Of a stretch of DNA of 64,000 nt, positions 37,021 through 46,900 are shown in pieces. Below the pieces are notes generated by a model, which was not told where the DNA came from, made no database searches, and worked only from the letters and a program-made list of their open reading frames with translations. The DNA lies in the NCBI GenBank assembly GCA_965207705.1, contig OZ242292.1:124001-188000 (forward strand), given 5' to 3'. The first letter of the stretch is position 1; every line of letters begins with the position of its first letter. This DNA comes from JAAOII01 sp965207705 (GTDB taxonomy: Bacteria; Pseudomonadota; Gammaproteobacteria; CBDBNL01; JAAOII01). A program made the translations under genes and the position numbers.

Positions 37021-38293
37021 TCTCAAGGGGATAAAATCACCCAATCCTTTTTGGATTGCTTCGGGTCCCGCCTCCAACACCAAACATCAGGCAATCAATG
37101 CTTTTGAGGCCGGCTGGGGAGGCGTGGTATGGAAAACCATCGGCAATCCAATTAGAAATGTCAATAGCTTATACGGAGCAATAAATAGTGGCAACCAAAA
37201 GATGGTCGGGCTGAATAATCTGGAACTTATTTCAGACCGCGGAGTCAGCGAGAACCTGCGTGAAATCAAAGAAGTGAAGAAGCTATTCCCCAACAATGCG
37301 ATTATTGCCTCACTTATGGTGGAAACCCGTGAAGAATGGCAGACAATTGTCAAAAGATGCGAGGACGCTGGAGCTGACGGACTGGAACTAAACTTTGGCT
37401 GTCCGCATGGAATGTGCGAACGAGGAATGGGTTCTGCTGTTGGGCAAGAGCCCAAAGTGCTGGCAGAACTGCTGGAATGGGTGACGGATTGCGCCAACAT
37501 CCCTGTGCTTGCCAAACTAACCCCCAATATTACCGACATCAACGAGCCAGGAATGGCGGCGCAAAAAGGTAACGCCGATGGAGTGTCTCTGATTAACACC
37601 ATAAAAAGCATCGTTGGAGTTGATTTGGATGATTTTATCCCCTTACCTAAAGGACGGGATGCATCCAGCAATGGCGGTTTCTGCGGACCTGCAGTCAAGC
37701 CAATTGCTATGCACATGGTGGGCTCACTGGCGAAAAATCCTAAATTCAATTTAGAGATTTCAGGGATAGGCGGAGTGTCTAACTGGAGGGATGCTGCAGA
37801 GTTTATCTCTTTGGGCTGCACTTCGGTGCAGGTGTGTACCGCAGCCATGCACTACGGCTATCGCATTGTGGAAGATATGAAAATTGGACTAAACAACTAT
37901 CTTAATAGTAAAGGTTTTGCCTCGGTTAATGAGCTGCGTGGCAAGGCAATTTCTCATTATCGTGATTGGGGCGACCTTGACATCAATTATAAATCCATCG
38001 CAAAAATAAACCATGATAAATGCATCGGCTGTCAGCTTTGCTATATTGCTTGTGAGGATGGCTCGCATCAGGCGATATCTATTAGCAATACTGCAAATGG
38101 TGGCAATGGTGATAGGGTTCCGCAAATCATAGCAGATGCCTGCATAGGATGCAACCTCTGTTCATTAGTTTGCCCAGTTGATGAGTGCATAACTATGGAA
38201 GATAGGAATCCACAGAGCGAGTTTGATTCTTGGAATAAGATGATTGCCGAGAAACGTTATAACCCCACAGACACTGTTATTCCCAGAAACTAA
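37001..38293 (+). CDS. preA: NAD-dependent dihydropyrimidine dehydrogenase subunit PreA
   Basis: This protein is 430 aa. It is an FMN barrel of the dihydroorotate dehydrogenase type (NPFWIASGPASNT, then LELNFGCPHGMCERGMG with the catalytic-loop Cys, then ISGIGGVSNW). Two C-terminal 4Fe-4S motifs, CIGCQLCYIAC and CIGCNLCSLVCPVDEC, follow. It carries out the reduction of the pyrimidine ring. AGGAGA precedes the start, which lies inside preT. Confidence 0.95.
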   Translation: MADLAINLKGIKSPNPFWIASGPASNTKHQAINAFEAGWGGVVWKTIGNPIRNVNSLYGAINSGNQKMVGLNNLELISDRGVSENLREIKEVKKLFPNNAIIASLMVETREEWQTIVKRCEDAGADGLELNFGCPHGMCERGMGSAVGQEPKVLAELLEWVTDCANIPVLAKLTPNITDINEPGMAAQKGNADGVSLINTIKSIVGVDLDDFIPLPKGRDASSNGGFCGPAVKPIAMHMVGSLAKNPKFNLEISGIGGVSNWRDAAEFISLGCTSVQVCTAAMHYGYRIVEDMKIGLNNYLNSKGFASVNELRGKAISHYRDWGDLDINYKSIAKINHDKCIGCQLCYIACEDGSHQAISISNTANGGNGDRVPQIIADACIGCNLCSLVCPVDECITMEDRNPQSEFDSWNKMIAEKRYNPTDTVIPRN

Positions 38294-38343
38294 TTCCAGT
38301 GTCTAAAACTTACGATTAACTACGATTAACTAAATACATTATT

Positions 38344-39786
38344 ATGTCTATATTAATTAAAGGAGGCGTCCTTGTAAACGTCAGCGACAGCAATAAACAA
38401 GACCTGTTAATAGAAAACGGCAAAATCACCAAAGTTGCCACAGACATCCCCTCCTCTGCAGCCAAGCAGGTTGTTGAAGCAGACGGATGTTATGTCATGC
38501 CTGGAGGTATTGACCCCCACACCCACATGCAACTGCCCTTTATGGGAACTGTTGCGTCAGACGACTTTTTTACTGGCACCCGCGCCGCATTAGCAGGCGG
38601 CACTACAATGCTTGTTGATTTTGTGATACCCAACCCCCAACAATCCATGCTGGAGGCGCTCAAGCAATGGCAATCCTGGGCGGAAAAAGCATGTATGGAC
38701 TACAGCTTTCATATAGCAGTTACCTGGTGGGGCGACAAGACCGCAGAGGAAATGGAAGCCATAGTGAAAACTCACGGCATCAATAGCTTCAAGCACTTTA
38801 TGGCATACAAAAACGCCATCATGGTGGATGATGAAATTATGATGAACAGCTTCATCAAGGCGCGCGAACTGGGAGCAATCTGCACCATCCATGCCGAGAA
38901 TGGAGAACTCGTAGCCCGTAAGCAGCAGCAATTATTGAAAGATGGCATAACAGGACCTGAGGGACACCCCCTCTCCCGCCCGCCAGAAGTTGAAGGTGAG
39001 GCGGCGCATCGCGCTATCGTTATAGCCGACCAAGTGGGAGTGCCGGTGTATATCGTGCACACCTCATGCAAGCCAGCACTTGACGCCATCAGCAAAGCCA
39101 GACGCAATGGCATGACCGTTATTGGTGAGGCGTTGATAGGGCATCTGCTGGTGAACGATGAAGTATATCGGAACAAGGACTGGGATTATGCCGCAGCCCA
39201 TGTTATGAGCCCGCCCTTTCGCGCCCCAGAGCACCAAAAGGCGCTGTGGAACGCCATCAACAACGGAGATATTTCTGTAATTGGCACCGACCATTGCGTG
39301 TTCAAGCGTGAGCAAAAGGCAATGGGCAAAGGCGACTTTACCAAGATACCTAATGGCACCAACGGACTGCAAGACCGCATGCACCTGCTATGGCACTATG
39401 GAGTAAATAGCGGACGAATAACCATGAATAAATTTGTGGAGCTAACCTCCACCAATGCCGCCCGTATATTCAACATGTATCCGCAAAAGGGTTCGTTGAA
39501 GGTGGGCGCTGATGCGGATGTGGTGGTATGGGACCCCAAAGCCAAACGCACTATATCGGCAAAAGAGCATCTACAAAATGTGGACTTTAATGTGTTTGAA
39601 GGCACCACAGTGCAAGGAATAAACCGAGTTACCATATCCAACGGCAATGTTGTTTATGAGGACGGCAAATCCAAAGCACAGGAAGGCGCTGGCAGATTTA
39701 TCAAACGCAAACCCTTTGCCCCAATATTTGATAACCTGCGTCAAAGAGTGGAAGTGACTCAACCCAAAGCAGTCGCCCGTAAATAG
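38344..39786 (+). CDS. hydA: Dihydropyrimidinase
   Basis: This protein is 480 aa and an amidohydrolase with a binuclear zinc site. It shows DPHTHMQLPF, the carboxylated-Lys region NSFKHFMAYK, HAENGE, HTSC and GTDHCVF. It opens dihydrouracil to N-carbamoyl-beta-alanine, the second step. It starts 50 bases after preA in the same direction. Confidence 0.95.
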   Translation: MSILIKGGVLVNVSDSNKQDLLIENGKITKVATDIPSSAAKQVVEADGCYVMPGGIDPHTHMQLPFMGTVASDDFFTGTRAALAGGTTMLVDFVIPNPQQSMLEALKQWQSWAEKACMDYSFHIAVTWWGDKTAEEMEAIVKTHGINSFKHFMAYKNAIMVDDEIMMNSFIKARELGAICTIHAENGELVARKQQQLLKDGITGPEGHPLSRPPEVEGEAAHRAIVIADQVGVPVYIVHTSCKPALDAISKARRNGMTVIGEALIGHLLVNDEVYRNKDWDYAAAHVMSPPFRAPEHQKALWNAINNGDISVIGTDHCVFKREQKAMGKGDFTKIPNGTNGLQDRMHLLWHYGVNSGRITMNKFVELTSTNAARIFNMYPQKGSLKVGADADVVVWDPKAKRTISAKEHLQNVDFNVFEGTTVQGINRVTISNGNVVYEDGKSKAQEGAGRFIKRKPFAPIFDNLRQRVEVTQPKAVARK

Positions 39787-39874
39787 GCGTCTGCTGGAGG
39801 CATCTGACACATCCACCAAGCAAACATATTACTAATACAACGATATAACATAGCTAACTTATTATTACCCCACT

Positions 39875-41179
39875 ATGAGCACTAATACCAAATCACAAGA
39901 AATAACCAAACGACACAGAAAGCATCTGTGGAACAGCCATATCCTATATTACAAAGAACCAATTGCCCTGGAAAAAGGCGATGGTTGCTATGTATATGAT
40001 GTGGATGACAATAAATACCTTGACTTCTTTGGCGGCATTCTAACCACCAGCATAGGACATAACCATCCTACTATGGTGAAGAAAATCAGCGAACAGGTGG
40101 AAAAGATTATTCATACATCCACCCTCTACCCCCACGAGAATTTGGTGCAGATTGCCGAAAAGATGGCGCAAATCACCCCCGGCAACTTGGAGACATCCTA
40201 CTTTACTAATAGTGGCAGCGAGGCAAACGAGCTGGCAGTGCTTGCCGCCCGAGTGCATACTGGCAACTTGGACGTTATAGTGCTACGCCATTCCTATCAC
40301 GGCGGCACTACGGTTACCAAAAGCATGACCTCGCAATCAACTTGGCGCTTTGACCAATCTGTGGTTGCGGGCTTCAAACAAACCCTCAACGGCTATTGCT
40401 ACCGCTGCCCGTTTGGACTAAAGCCCGATAGCTGCGATACTGCATGCGCTCAGGACTTAGAAAATGTCATTCAGACCGCAACCTCCGGCAAAGTGGCAGG
40501 CATAATCTTTGAACCCATTCAAGGAGTGGGCGGGTTTATCACCCCTCCTCCCAACTTTCTAAAAATAATCAGCGAAATCACCCGTCAATATGGCGGAGTG
40601 GTAATTGCCGATGAGGTGCAAGGTGGCTTTGGACGCACTGGCAAGCATCAATTTAGCGTGAGCCACTGGGATGTTGAACCAGATATTATGACTATGGCAA
40701 AAGGCGTGGCAAACGGCTTTCCTATGGGCAATGTTATCGCCACAGACAAAGTGGCATCGGCTATGGATAATGAAGGGCTGATAATCAATACCTTTGGCGG
40801 TAACCCCGTCTCATCTGTGGCGGCGCTGGCTACCATTGAGGTTTTGGAAAAAGAAGCAGACCCACAGCACTGCCACGAAATGGGCGAGCTGCTGATGGGC
40901 GGACTGAATAAACTCGCAGAAAAATATTCACTGATAGGTGAAGTGCGCGGCAAAGGACTTATGGTTGGAGTGGAACTGGTAAAAGACCGCCAAAGCAAAG
41001 AACCCGCCGCCGATAAAGTAAACGAAATGTTTGAAGAAACCAAGAAACTGGGAATGCTAATCGGCAAAGGAGGAATGTACGGCAATGTTATCCGCATCGC
41101 CCCGCCCCTAACCGTCAATGAAACCCAAATAGGCGAAGCACTGGACAAACTGGAAAAAGCATTTGCCGCTGTTGCTTGA
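39875..41179 (+). CDS. Class III omega-aminotransferase (probable beta-alanine transaminase)
   Basis: This protein is 434 aa. It is a fold-type I PLP enzyme with NSGSEANELA, the IADEVQGGFGRTG block, and the cofactor Lys in MTMAKGVANGFPMG. By position it converts beta-alanine or beta-aminoisobutyrate to semialdehydes, completing the catabolic set; it resembles the AGXT2-like group. The 3' end (41052-41178) is the boundary of the accessory island, and two decayed copies of exactly this end are found at 47721 and 49431. Confidence 0.92.
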   Translation: MSTNTKSQEITKRHRKHLWNSHILYYKEPIALEKGDGCYVYDVDDNKYLDFFGGILTTSIGHNHPTMVKKISEQVEKIIHTSTLYPHENLVQIAEKMAQITPGNLETSYFTNSGSEANELAVLAARVHTGNLDVIVLRHSYHGGTTVTKSMTSQSTWRFDQSVVAGFKQTLNGYCYRCPFGLKPDSCDTACAQDLENVIQTATSGKVAGIIFEPIQGVGGFITPPPNFLKIISEITRQYGGVVIADEVQGGFGRTGKHQFSVSHWDVEPDIMTMAKGVANGFPMGNVIATDKVASAMDNEGLIINTFGGNPVSSVAALATIEVLEKEADPQHCHEMGELLMGGLNKLAEKYSLIGEVRGKGLMVGVELVKDRQSKEPAADKVNEMFEETKKLGMLIGKGGMYGNVIRIAPPLTVNETQIGEALDKLEKAFAAVA

Positions 41180-41217
41180 TAACGATGGTTGCCGCTGAAA
41201 CTTACGCATAATGGTCT

Positions 41218-41360
41218 GGTATGGTCTCTAAATTCTTGGAATGATGGTCTGTAGGGGCGGAGCTGCGCTCCGCCCGCAATCAGCATGATACTTGCAATAA
41301 ACTATCGGTATGCTCGCAACGCACTTATGCATGATGGCGGAGCCCCCTGGCTCCGCCCGC
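41218..41360 (+). repeat. Two hairpin repeats at the left border of the accessory island
   Basis: The first core is the standard one at 41255-41275. The second, at 41336-41357, has stem GGCGGAGCC with loop CCCT, again with all nine pairs kept although the sequence differs. They fill the gap between the aminotransferase and the next small gene. Confidence 0.88.
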
Positions 41361-41382
41361 AATATTTGATACATTTACAACA

Positions 41383-41691
41383 ATGAAATCCTCGGAAAAA
41401 AACAGCTACATAAATGCGTACTTAGTAATCGTTGCAGTTCTAAACTCAATATTTGTACTACTTCTATTATTCCCTGCAGGACCAATCCTTATAGAATTAT
41501 TAAGCTTAGGACCGTTCTTCCTTACAATGTTATTTGTCGCTTTTATAATATCACTAATATTAGCTATTCCAATATGGTTTTTATGGTTGATAGCTTCAGA
41601 AGTAGACCCAGCATCAGCAAAAAATAGAAACAAGAATGGAGCAAAGAATGGAGCAAAGAAAAAACCTAATAGACAACCAAATAATGAATAG
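41383..41691 (+). CDS. Small two-helix membrane protein, unknown
   Basis: This protein is 102 aa. Two long hydrophobic segments (about residues 12-35 and 42-68) are followed by a Lys/Asn-rich cytoplasmic-type tail with the repeated unit KNGAKNGA. No family is recognised. It is the first gene of the island and stands just after the hairpin repeats. Confidence 0.6.
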   Translation: MKSSEKNSYINAYLVIVAVLNSIFVLLLLFPAGPILIELLSLGPFFLTMLFVAFIISLILAIPIWFLWLIASEVDPASAKNRNKNGAKNGAKKKPNRQPNNE

Positions 41692-41729
41692 AAAAAAAGG
41701 AATGAAAACTCTATTTAAAAAACTTAATT

Positions 41730-41969
41730 ATGTACTTAAAAACCGTTGCCATTTTAACTATCCTATTAATCGTTATATCTCTAATATTTCCAGAAGCATT
41801 GCCCCCAGATATGGGCATATTCCAAATTTCCATTGAATCTGCTATAGTAGCAATTATATTAGCAGCCGAGGTATGGCTTGTATGGCGAATATTAAGAGGA
41901 TTAATGGGATTAATAGGATTGAAAAGAAAGAAAAAGAAGATTAATAATACGCGAGCATCAAAAGATTGA
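41730..41969 (+). CDS. Small two-helix membrane protein, unknown
   Basis: This protein is 79 aa with hydrophobic segments at about residues 5-22 and 36-62 and a very basic tail (RKKKKK). It has the same size class and topology as the gene before it, 38 bases away, so the pair may function together. No family is recognised. Confidence 0.5.
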   Translation: MYLKTVAILTILLIVISLIFPEALPPDMGIFQISIESAIVAIILAAEVWLVWRILRGLMGLIGLKRKKKKINNTRASKD

Positions 41970-41992
41970 CTGAAGTATAAAAATAGATTCCA

Positions 41993-41998
41993 TATAAT
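41993..41998 (+). promoter_or_regulatory. Probable -10 element of the E1-like cluster
   Basis: TATAAT lies 6 bases before the ATG at 42005 and no SD is present, which fits transcription starting at the A of the start codon. TTGACT lies upstream at 41966-41971, though the spacing of 21 is long. Confidence 0.45.
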
Positions 41999-42004
41999 AA
42001 AATT

Positions 42005-42406
42005 ATGGAAAATTTAATTTTTAAAATCACCGGTGGTAAATCAGGAGAATCCTCCTGGGGCTTTCATATTGAAGCAAAAGATGCTCAAATCATCGCAAAA
42101 AGTTCCAATCAATGGAGTAAGGAGGATGTTAGTGACATAATAAAAGAAATTATATATCAGGCTAATATGCAATCAAAAGATTCATCTATTCATAAAACTC
42201 TAGAGATTGATTGTGAAACTAATGTTTTGATACTCAATAAAAAGGAAATTGCTAAGTTTGAAATCGGAGAGCATATAAAGTTATCAGAGGCTTTCATAGA
42301 GTTTTTATGTGTCGCAAAAATAGGTTATCAAAACCCTAACGATGACCCTGTGAAAATAGAAAAAGAGGCAGAGCATACTACAGAGGCAAAGCAAATTGGA
42401 TCATAA
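42005..42406 (+). CDS. Unknown protein, first gene of the E1-like cluster
   Basis: This protein is 133 aa. Alternating beta-type segments (LIFKITGG and KTLEIDCETNVLILN) and helices suggest a compact alpha/beta domain followed by an acidic tail of about 20 residues. It has no C-terminal Gly-Gly, so a ready ubiquitin-like modifier is not obvious; the end reads QIGS. Its last 11 bases overlap the next gene, which implies coupled translation. It is either a target, a modifier-like protein or an accessory factor of the E1-like enzyme two genes on. Confidence 0.7.
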   Translation: MENLIFKITGGKSGESSWGFHIEAKDAQIIAKSSNQWSKEDVSDIIKEIIYQANMQSKDSSIHKTLEIDCETNVLILNKKEIAKFEIGEHIKLSEAFIEFLCVAKIGYQNPNDDPVKIEKEAEHTTEAKQIGS

Positions 42407-42830
42407 TCAAGAACAAGTTTTCAAGGACTTGAAAGAAATTGGTATCGGAGCTAATGAGTATCATGTTAAAGATGATTTACCAAATATTGCATCTCACGTC
42501 ATAATAATACCAAACTATAAGTTGGATTATCGTCCGTACGCAAGAGCATCAGGCGCAGCTATCGCTTTAAATTTAGGAAGTAATCAATTACTCAATAAAT
42601 GTTGGTTACCAGTAAACAAATTAGATACTATTAATTATAAAGGAGTGAAATATTTGCCTATAAATGATAATGCATACCAAATAGAGCAAATAATATTTAA
42701 CGGAGCAACTTATTACCCATACTCAATAGTCATGAGTTATTATATTGTAGGTAATCCTGACGCATTAAAAGAACTTTTGTGTATACTTAGAGAATATCAT
42801 CTTGGTGCTGTTTATAAAAATGTTGGATAA
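42396..42830 (+). CDS. Unknown protein, possible E2-like partner of the E1-like protein
   Basis: This protein is 144 aa from a TTG start that overlaps the preceding gene. An N-terminal helix is followed by strands (ASHVIIIPNYKLDY), a central Cys at residue 69 (NKCWLP), more strands and two C-terminal helices. This order is compatible with an E2/RWD-type fold but no HPN motif is seen, so the suggestion rests mostly on position: it ends exactly one base before the ThiF gene. The alternative is a small substrate or specificity protein. Confidence 0.65.
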   Translation: MDHNQEQVFKDLKEIGIGANEYHVKDDLPNIASHVIIIPNYKLDYRPYARASGAAIALNLGSNQLLNKCWLPVNKLDTINYKGVKYLPINDNAYQIEQIIFNGATYYPYSIVMSYYIVGNPDALKELLCILREYHLGAVYKNVG

Positions 42831-43526
42831 ATGCCAAGTTTTTTAGATAGCACAGCAGCAGCTATAGATGCAGAAGTACTTGACAAAATAAAGGAGAAAA
42901 CATTTTGTATAGTAGGATGTGGAGGTGTTGGTAGTTTATTTGCTGAGATATTAGTAAGAACTGGCGCACAAAACATACATTTAGTAGACGCCGATAAAGT
43001 AGAAGAAAGGAACCTTAATAAATCATTTCAACGTAAAGATGTGGGGAAAGAGAAGGTAGTTGCTTTATCTGATTACTTAAAGGACATTAACGAAGAGGCG
43101 CGCATTAAATATAATATATGGCGTTTAAGAAAAAAAATTCCTACTGTAGATGGTAAAAACCAAAATCAAGAAGTCAGAGATATTATTTATAACGCTGATA
43201 TCACCTGCATTGCTTGCGATGACTTTGATGCAAGAGTTGAATGCTATAAATTATGCAGGGATGGCAAAAAAGATTGGTTATCTATTGGGCTTACTATAGA
43301 TAAAGAAAAAAACTCTGCAACTTATGAATGTTTGTGGAAAGACGCGTATAAAGAAGAAAACCGTCCAATAATAAAGGGGTATGGTAGAGACAATGGCTCA
43401 TACTGCTCCATAGTAATGGAAGCTAGCGCCGTTGGTTTCAATTTAATGCTTCATCATCTTCAACTTAATAGCCCTGATAAAACTTCTTCCGTAAAACGAA
43501 AATACAAGAACTTTATCAAAGAGTGA
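42831..43526 (+). CDS. E1-like adenylating enzyme (ThiF/MoeB superfamily)
   Basis: This protein is 231 aa. The Rossmann nucleotide loop is GCGGVGS at residues 29-35, with the DAD at 53-55 and the NLN and K residues of the ThiF/E1 active site. Cys167 (ATYECLW) and Cys192 (GSYCSIV) are candidates for thioester formation. There is no rhodanese or zinc-binding CxxC pair, so it differs from plain MoeB and is closer to the short E1-like proteins of bacterial conjugation operons. It starts directly at the stop of the preceding gene. The 3' end overlaps a convergent gene by 84 bases. Confidence 0.88.
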   Translation: MPSFLDSTAAAIDAEVLDKIKEKTFCIVGCGGVGSLFAEILVRTGAQNIHLVDADKVEERNLNKSFQRKDVGKEKVVALSDYLKDINEEARIKYNIWRLRKKIPTVDGKNQNQEVRDIIYNADITCIACDDFDARVECYKLCRDGKKDWLSIGLTIDKEKNSATYECLWKDAYKEENRPIIKGYGRDNGSYCSIVMEASAVGFNLMLHHLQLNSPDKTSSVKRKYKNFIKE

Positions 43527-43970
43527 TGAGGTGATTCTATTGGATGATTCTTTCTCTATGAACTTCCAAGAATGATATACTCTTCTTTCTTTTTGCATAT
43601 TACAAGTATCTTCAATAACACCTTTTTTTACAATTGTAAAATGATTATCCAGTAAAAGGATAAAGGTTTCATTGTTACGCGCTATAAAATCTTTAATCTT
43701 TGCCCTCTTTTCTTCTTTATAACGGAAGGAATCTCGTATCTTTAGCACTCGTAACGCTATGTTAAATTCCCGGTTAGATACGCCTCCGTATGGCCATAGC
43801 CGACTAGAATGCTTAAATGCATAAGTTACATCTTCATGCTTCAATTTAGGGCATACACCAACAAGAGCGTTTGGACCGCAACCATGCATACCATAAAAAT
43901 GTATTTTGTGAACCCCAACTTTTATATCCTCTATTGAAGCATTCATAATATTAATTCTACCATAAAACAT
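43443..43970 (-). CDS. Papain-like cysteine peptidase candidate
   Basis: This protein is 175 aa; a second ATG eight codons in is also possible. The motif MHGCGPNAL puts a Cys at residue 31 at the start of a helix, and LLDNHFTIVKKGVIEDT supplies a His at 110 with an Asp at 121. This is the order and spacing of C39/papain-type peptidases. The fold assignment is inference from these motifs. The gene converges on the E1-like gene and overlaps it, so it may be a deconjugating protease of the same system, or an unrelated cargo gene. Confidence 0.6.
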   Translation of the reverse strand: MFYGRINIMNASIEDIKVGVHKIHFYGMHGCGPNALVGVCPKLKHEDVTYAFKHSSRLWPYGGVSNREFNIALRVLKIRDSFRYKEEKRAKIKDFIARNNETFILLLDNHFTIVKKGVIEDTCNMQKERRVYHSWKFIEKESSNRITSSLFDKVLVFSFYGRSFIRAIKLKMMKH

Positions 43971-43986
43971 TTTACACGTTTGTTGC

Positions 43987-46900
43987 TTAAAGGAGATCCA
44001 TCAGATCCACATACGCATTATCCCTATCAAGCAGCTCTCTAATTAATGTAGATGTGTGTGCCTTAGTAATACCTTTTTGCTTAGAAGTCGCCCTAATAGC
44101 TTCCTTCCACGGCTTATAGTTTCCTTCTTGTATAATCCTACTTCCAATAGGATCACTATCTATCCCCTTACCTAAAAGAGCAAAGTCTATAATCTTAAGA
44201 GTGTCTTGCGGCGCAGCTTTAGCAAGCTCAACTATTACTTCATCAATAATCTTACCTGATAATGTACCATCTGTTTTTTCAATAGTTTTCATTAATTGCT
44301 TGGCAACTATCTCTTTATCAAATAACTCTCCATCAAGGGGTATCCAATATCCAAACTCGGCAAGTACCTTTGGATTATTACAATGCTGAATTACCCAATC
44401 CCATAAATTAATTAGCTGCTGCTTAAATAAGGGATCTTTTTTTATAGAATTATATGCATCTTGGTTAGAATTACTTATAAAAACCCTGCCAATAAAATTA
44501 ATAAAATGAGTTTGCTCCTTAACCTTATTTCCAGTCCAAAGTTGTTTAAATAATTTATGCTTAGTGTCAAATTGCTGTGGCTTATAGACAAATACTAATG
44601 CTAAGTGTCTAGCAATAGCCAATTGTGGGTCTTCATGGTGTTTTTGCTCTGGATAATCAGTCCCTGATAGTTTTAGCCCCCGCTGGTATAGCTCTTGTAT
44701 CTCTGGGTTAAAGAATATATCCCATGCTGGACCACCAGAAAGAAAGCCCTCCCAAGCTGCCGTGTATAAAATATTTTTTGAATATTCCTTGCTAAATACT
44801 TGTGGAAGTAATTGCTTAGCCCATTTCTTATCCCATGTATAGACATAGTTAAAGTAATAGCCAAATAAAAACATAACCGCCCTGCTCTGTTCCTGTGTTA
44901 AAACATCCTCATATAATGTTTTAAAATCATCGGCTACCATTCTATGTTTATTGTTTATATTATTCCTAATATCTAAATCCATAAAATAAATAAACGCCAT
45001 AAAAGTCCGTCCACGCACACTATTAATAGCTAAGCTAAATGGATCTGTTTGCACAAATTCTGGGGGTGGGTCTGGGTACCTAAGCAAAAAGTTTAATATT
45101 TTTAATATTTCACCCCGATATTCTAATACATCAATGCGCTCCCCCTCACCTGATTTCTTAGATAGCATTACTTCCAATAAAGTCGCTATCTCTAAATAGA
45201 TAGATTTCCATTTAGTGATAAAAGTTATACCATTAACGCGGGATATCTCCTCATCCTCTTTAATTATCCCGTTTTCTGATGCATCTATTATATTAATGCA
45301 TAATCCTAAAACATTGCCCCAATCAATATCTAACAAATCATGGGATCCTGCTTTTCTTTTTTCCTGTATGGTTTTAGATACCCCCTCAAGATACGAATCA
45401 GTATATAAAGCATCCATATTTTCGGGCTCAAAAAATCGCTCAGATTCGTTAATATAATTCTTTAATCTCTTAGAAATATCTTTCTTTAGTAAATGAGCTA
45501 CACCTAATTTATCAATCACAGGGCTGTCATCAAAATGGTAAGGGTAGTTGTTGGTAAGGTTATCTGGTCTCCAATCGTTGCACAATTTATCCACTATTTC
45601 AACAATAGAAAGCTCTGCAAACTTCTCTTCTGTAATAGGGGCACTATGACCGGTGAACCTAGCAGTAGCTGGTTGTATCATAGGCGCCGGCTCATAATGC
45701 GGTTTAATACTCAATCCATATTCTTTCGCATATTCCATTTCATTAGGACTTAGTTGCTCGCTAATCATTGATAGTAACCGAGAACCTGAAAAAAGATAAA
45801 TTTTCTCTTCATCAGGTTTATTCTTCGCTAAAGAAGTAAAATACTCTACCATTTGGTTAAAATACTCCCGCTGATACTTTTTAGATAAATGAGGGAAGCA
45901 TTTATGCAATGCAGTTCCATATTCTGCCCCTCCCATAATATCATAATAATGATTAGCGGCAAACAAACGTGAAAAATATCCCTTCAATTTATTACTAAAA
46001 ACCTTTGGAGACATACTAAGAAGGCATAGCCGCAGCCGCCACATAACGCGAGTATCTGGTAACCTTGGATTTTTAGTTTCATAATCACCAATATATTTTT
46101 TATAATACATACTGGCTTTTTCAGGATGCTTATTAATCAAACTTTCAAATAATAATTTAATTAAAACTACAAGTTTAACTTGCTCTTGCTCTGACCTCCA
46201 GGTTTCTATATTATCTAATTTAAGTGTGAAAAAATCAAACGTCTCAAACTCATAACTATGGTGATACTTGAATGTCCCTTTCTTAGAAGATTTATCTCTT
46301 ATCTTGATAATATTAGCCATAGTATTTGTGGCTAAGTCAAGTGCTTGTTCTATTGCTTGCTCTTCTTCAATATCAGTCAATATCTTCCAAATATTATCCT
46401 CAGATAATCTGCGATAATAAAAAGGGAATGAAATAGAAGTAAAAATTTCCGTCTGTTGTTTGACCTCTTTTTTATCAACAACCATCATCAGATTAGTCGC
46501 TAAGGTTAGTAGGCATTTATATCTTTTTGCCTTTGCAAGGGTTTTCAACATCTGCCCATAATTAGGCATCATAAATGTATATCGCTTTTTATTTATGTAT
46601 GATATCCATTTCTTAGCATATATATCATCCAATACCAATTCCAGTGAAGGCGCTGGCAACACAGATGTCATATCCAGTAAACAAGTAATGATATTAGTAT
46701 TATGGATTCCATCTGGAATTTCTTTGATAATATTTCGTAAAATAGCAGCAACTTCTTCGGGAACAACTTCTACCATGCGCCGAAGATAACCAAGTTCTGC
46801 CAGCACAGAAAACTTATCTTCTTCATGCTGAGCCACTTTTATTATGGTATCAAGGAATCCATTATCCCAGAGCCAAACCAACCAATTTTCGTCCGCCTTC

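Noticed and set aside
42005..42406. A ubiquitin-like modifier with a Gly-Gly tail
   Set aside because: The protein ends in QIGS after an acidic tail and no ubiquitin pattern is clear; only its position suggests a link.
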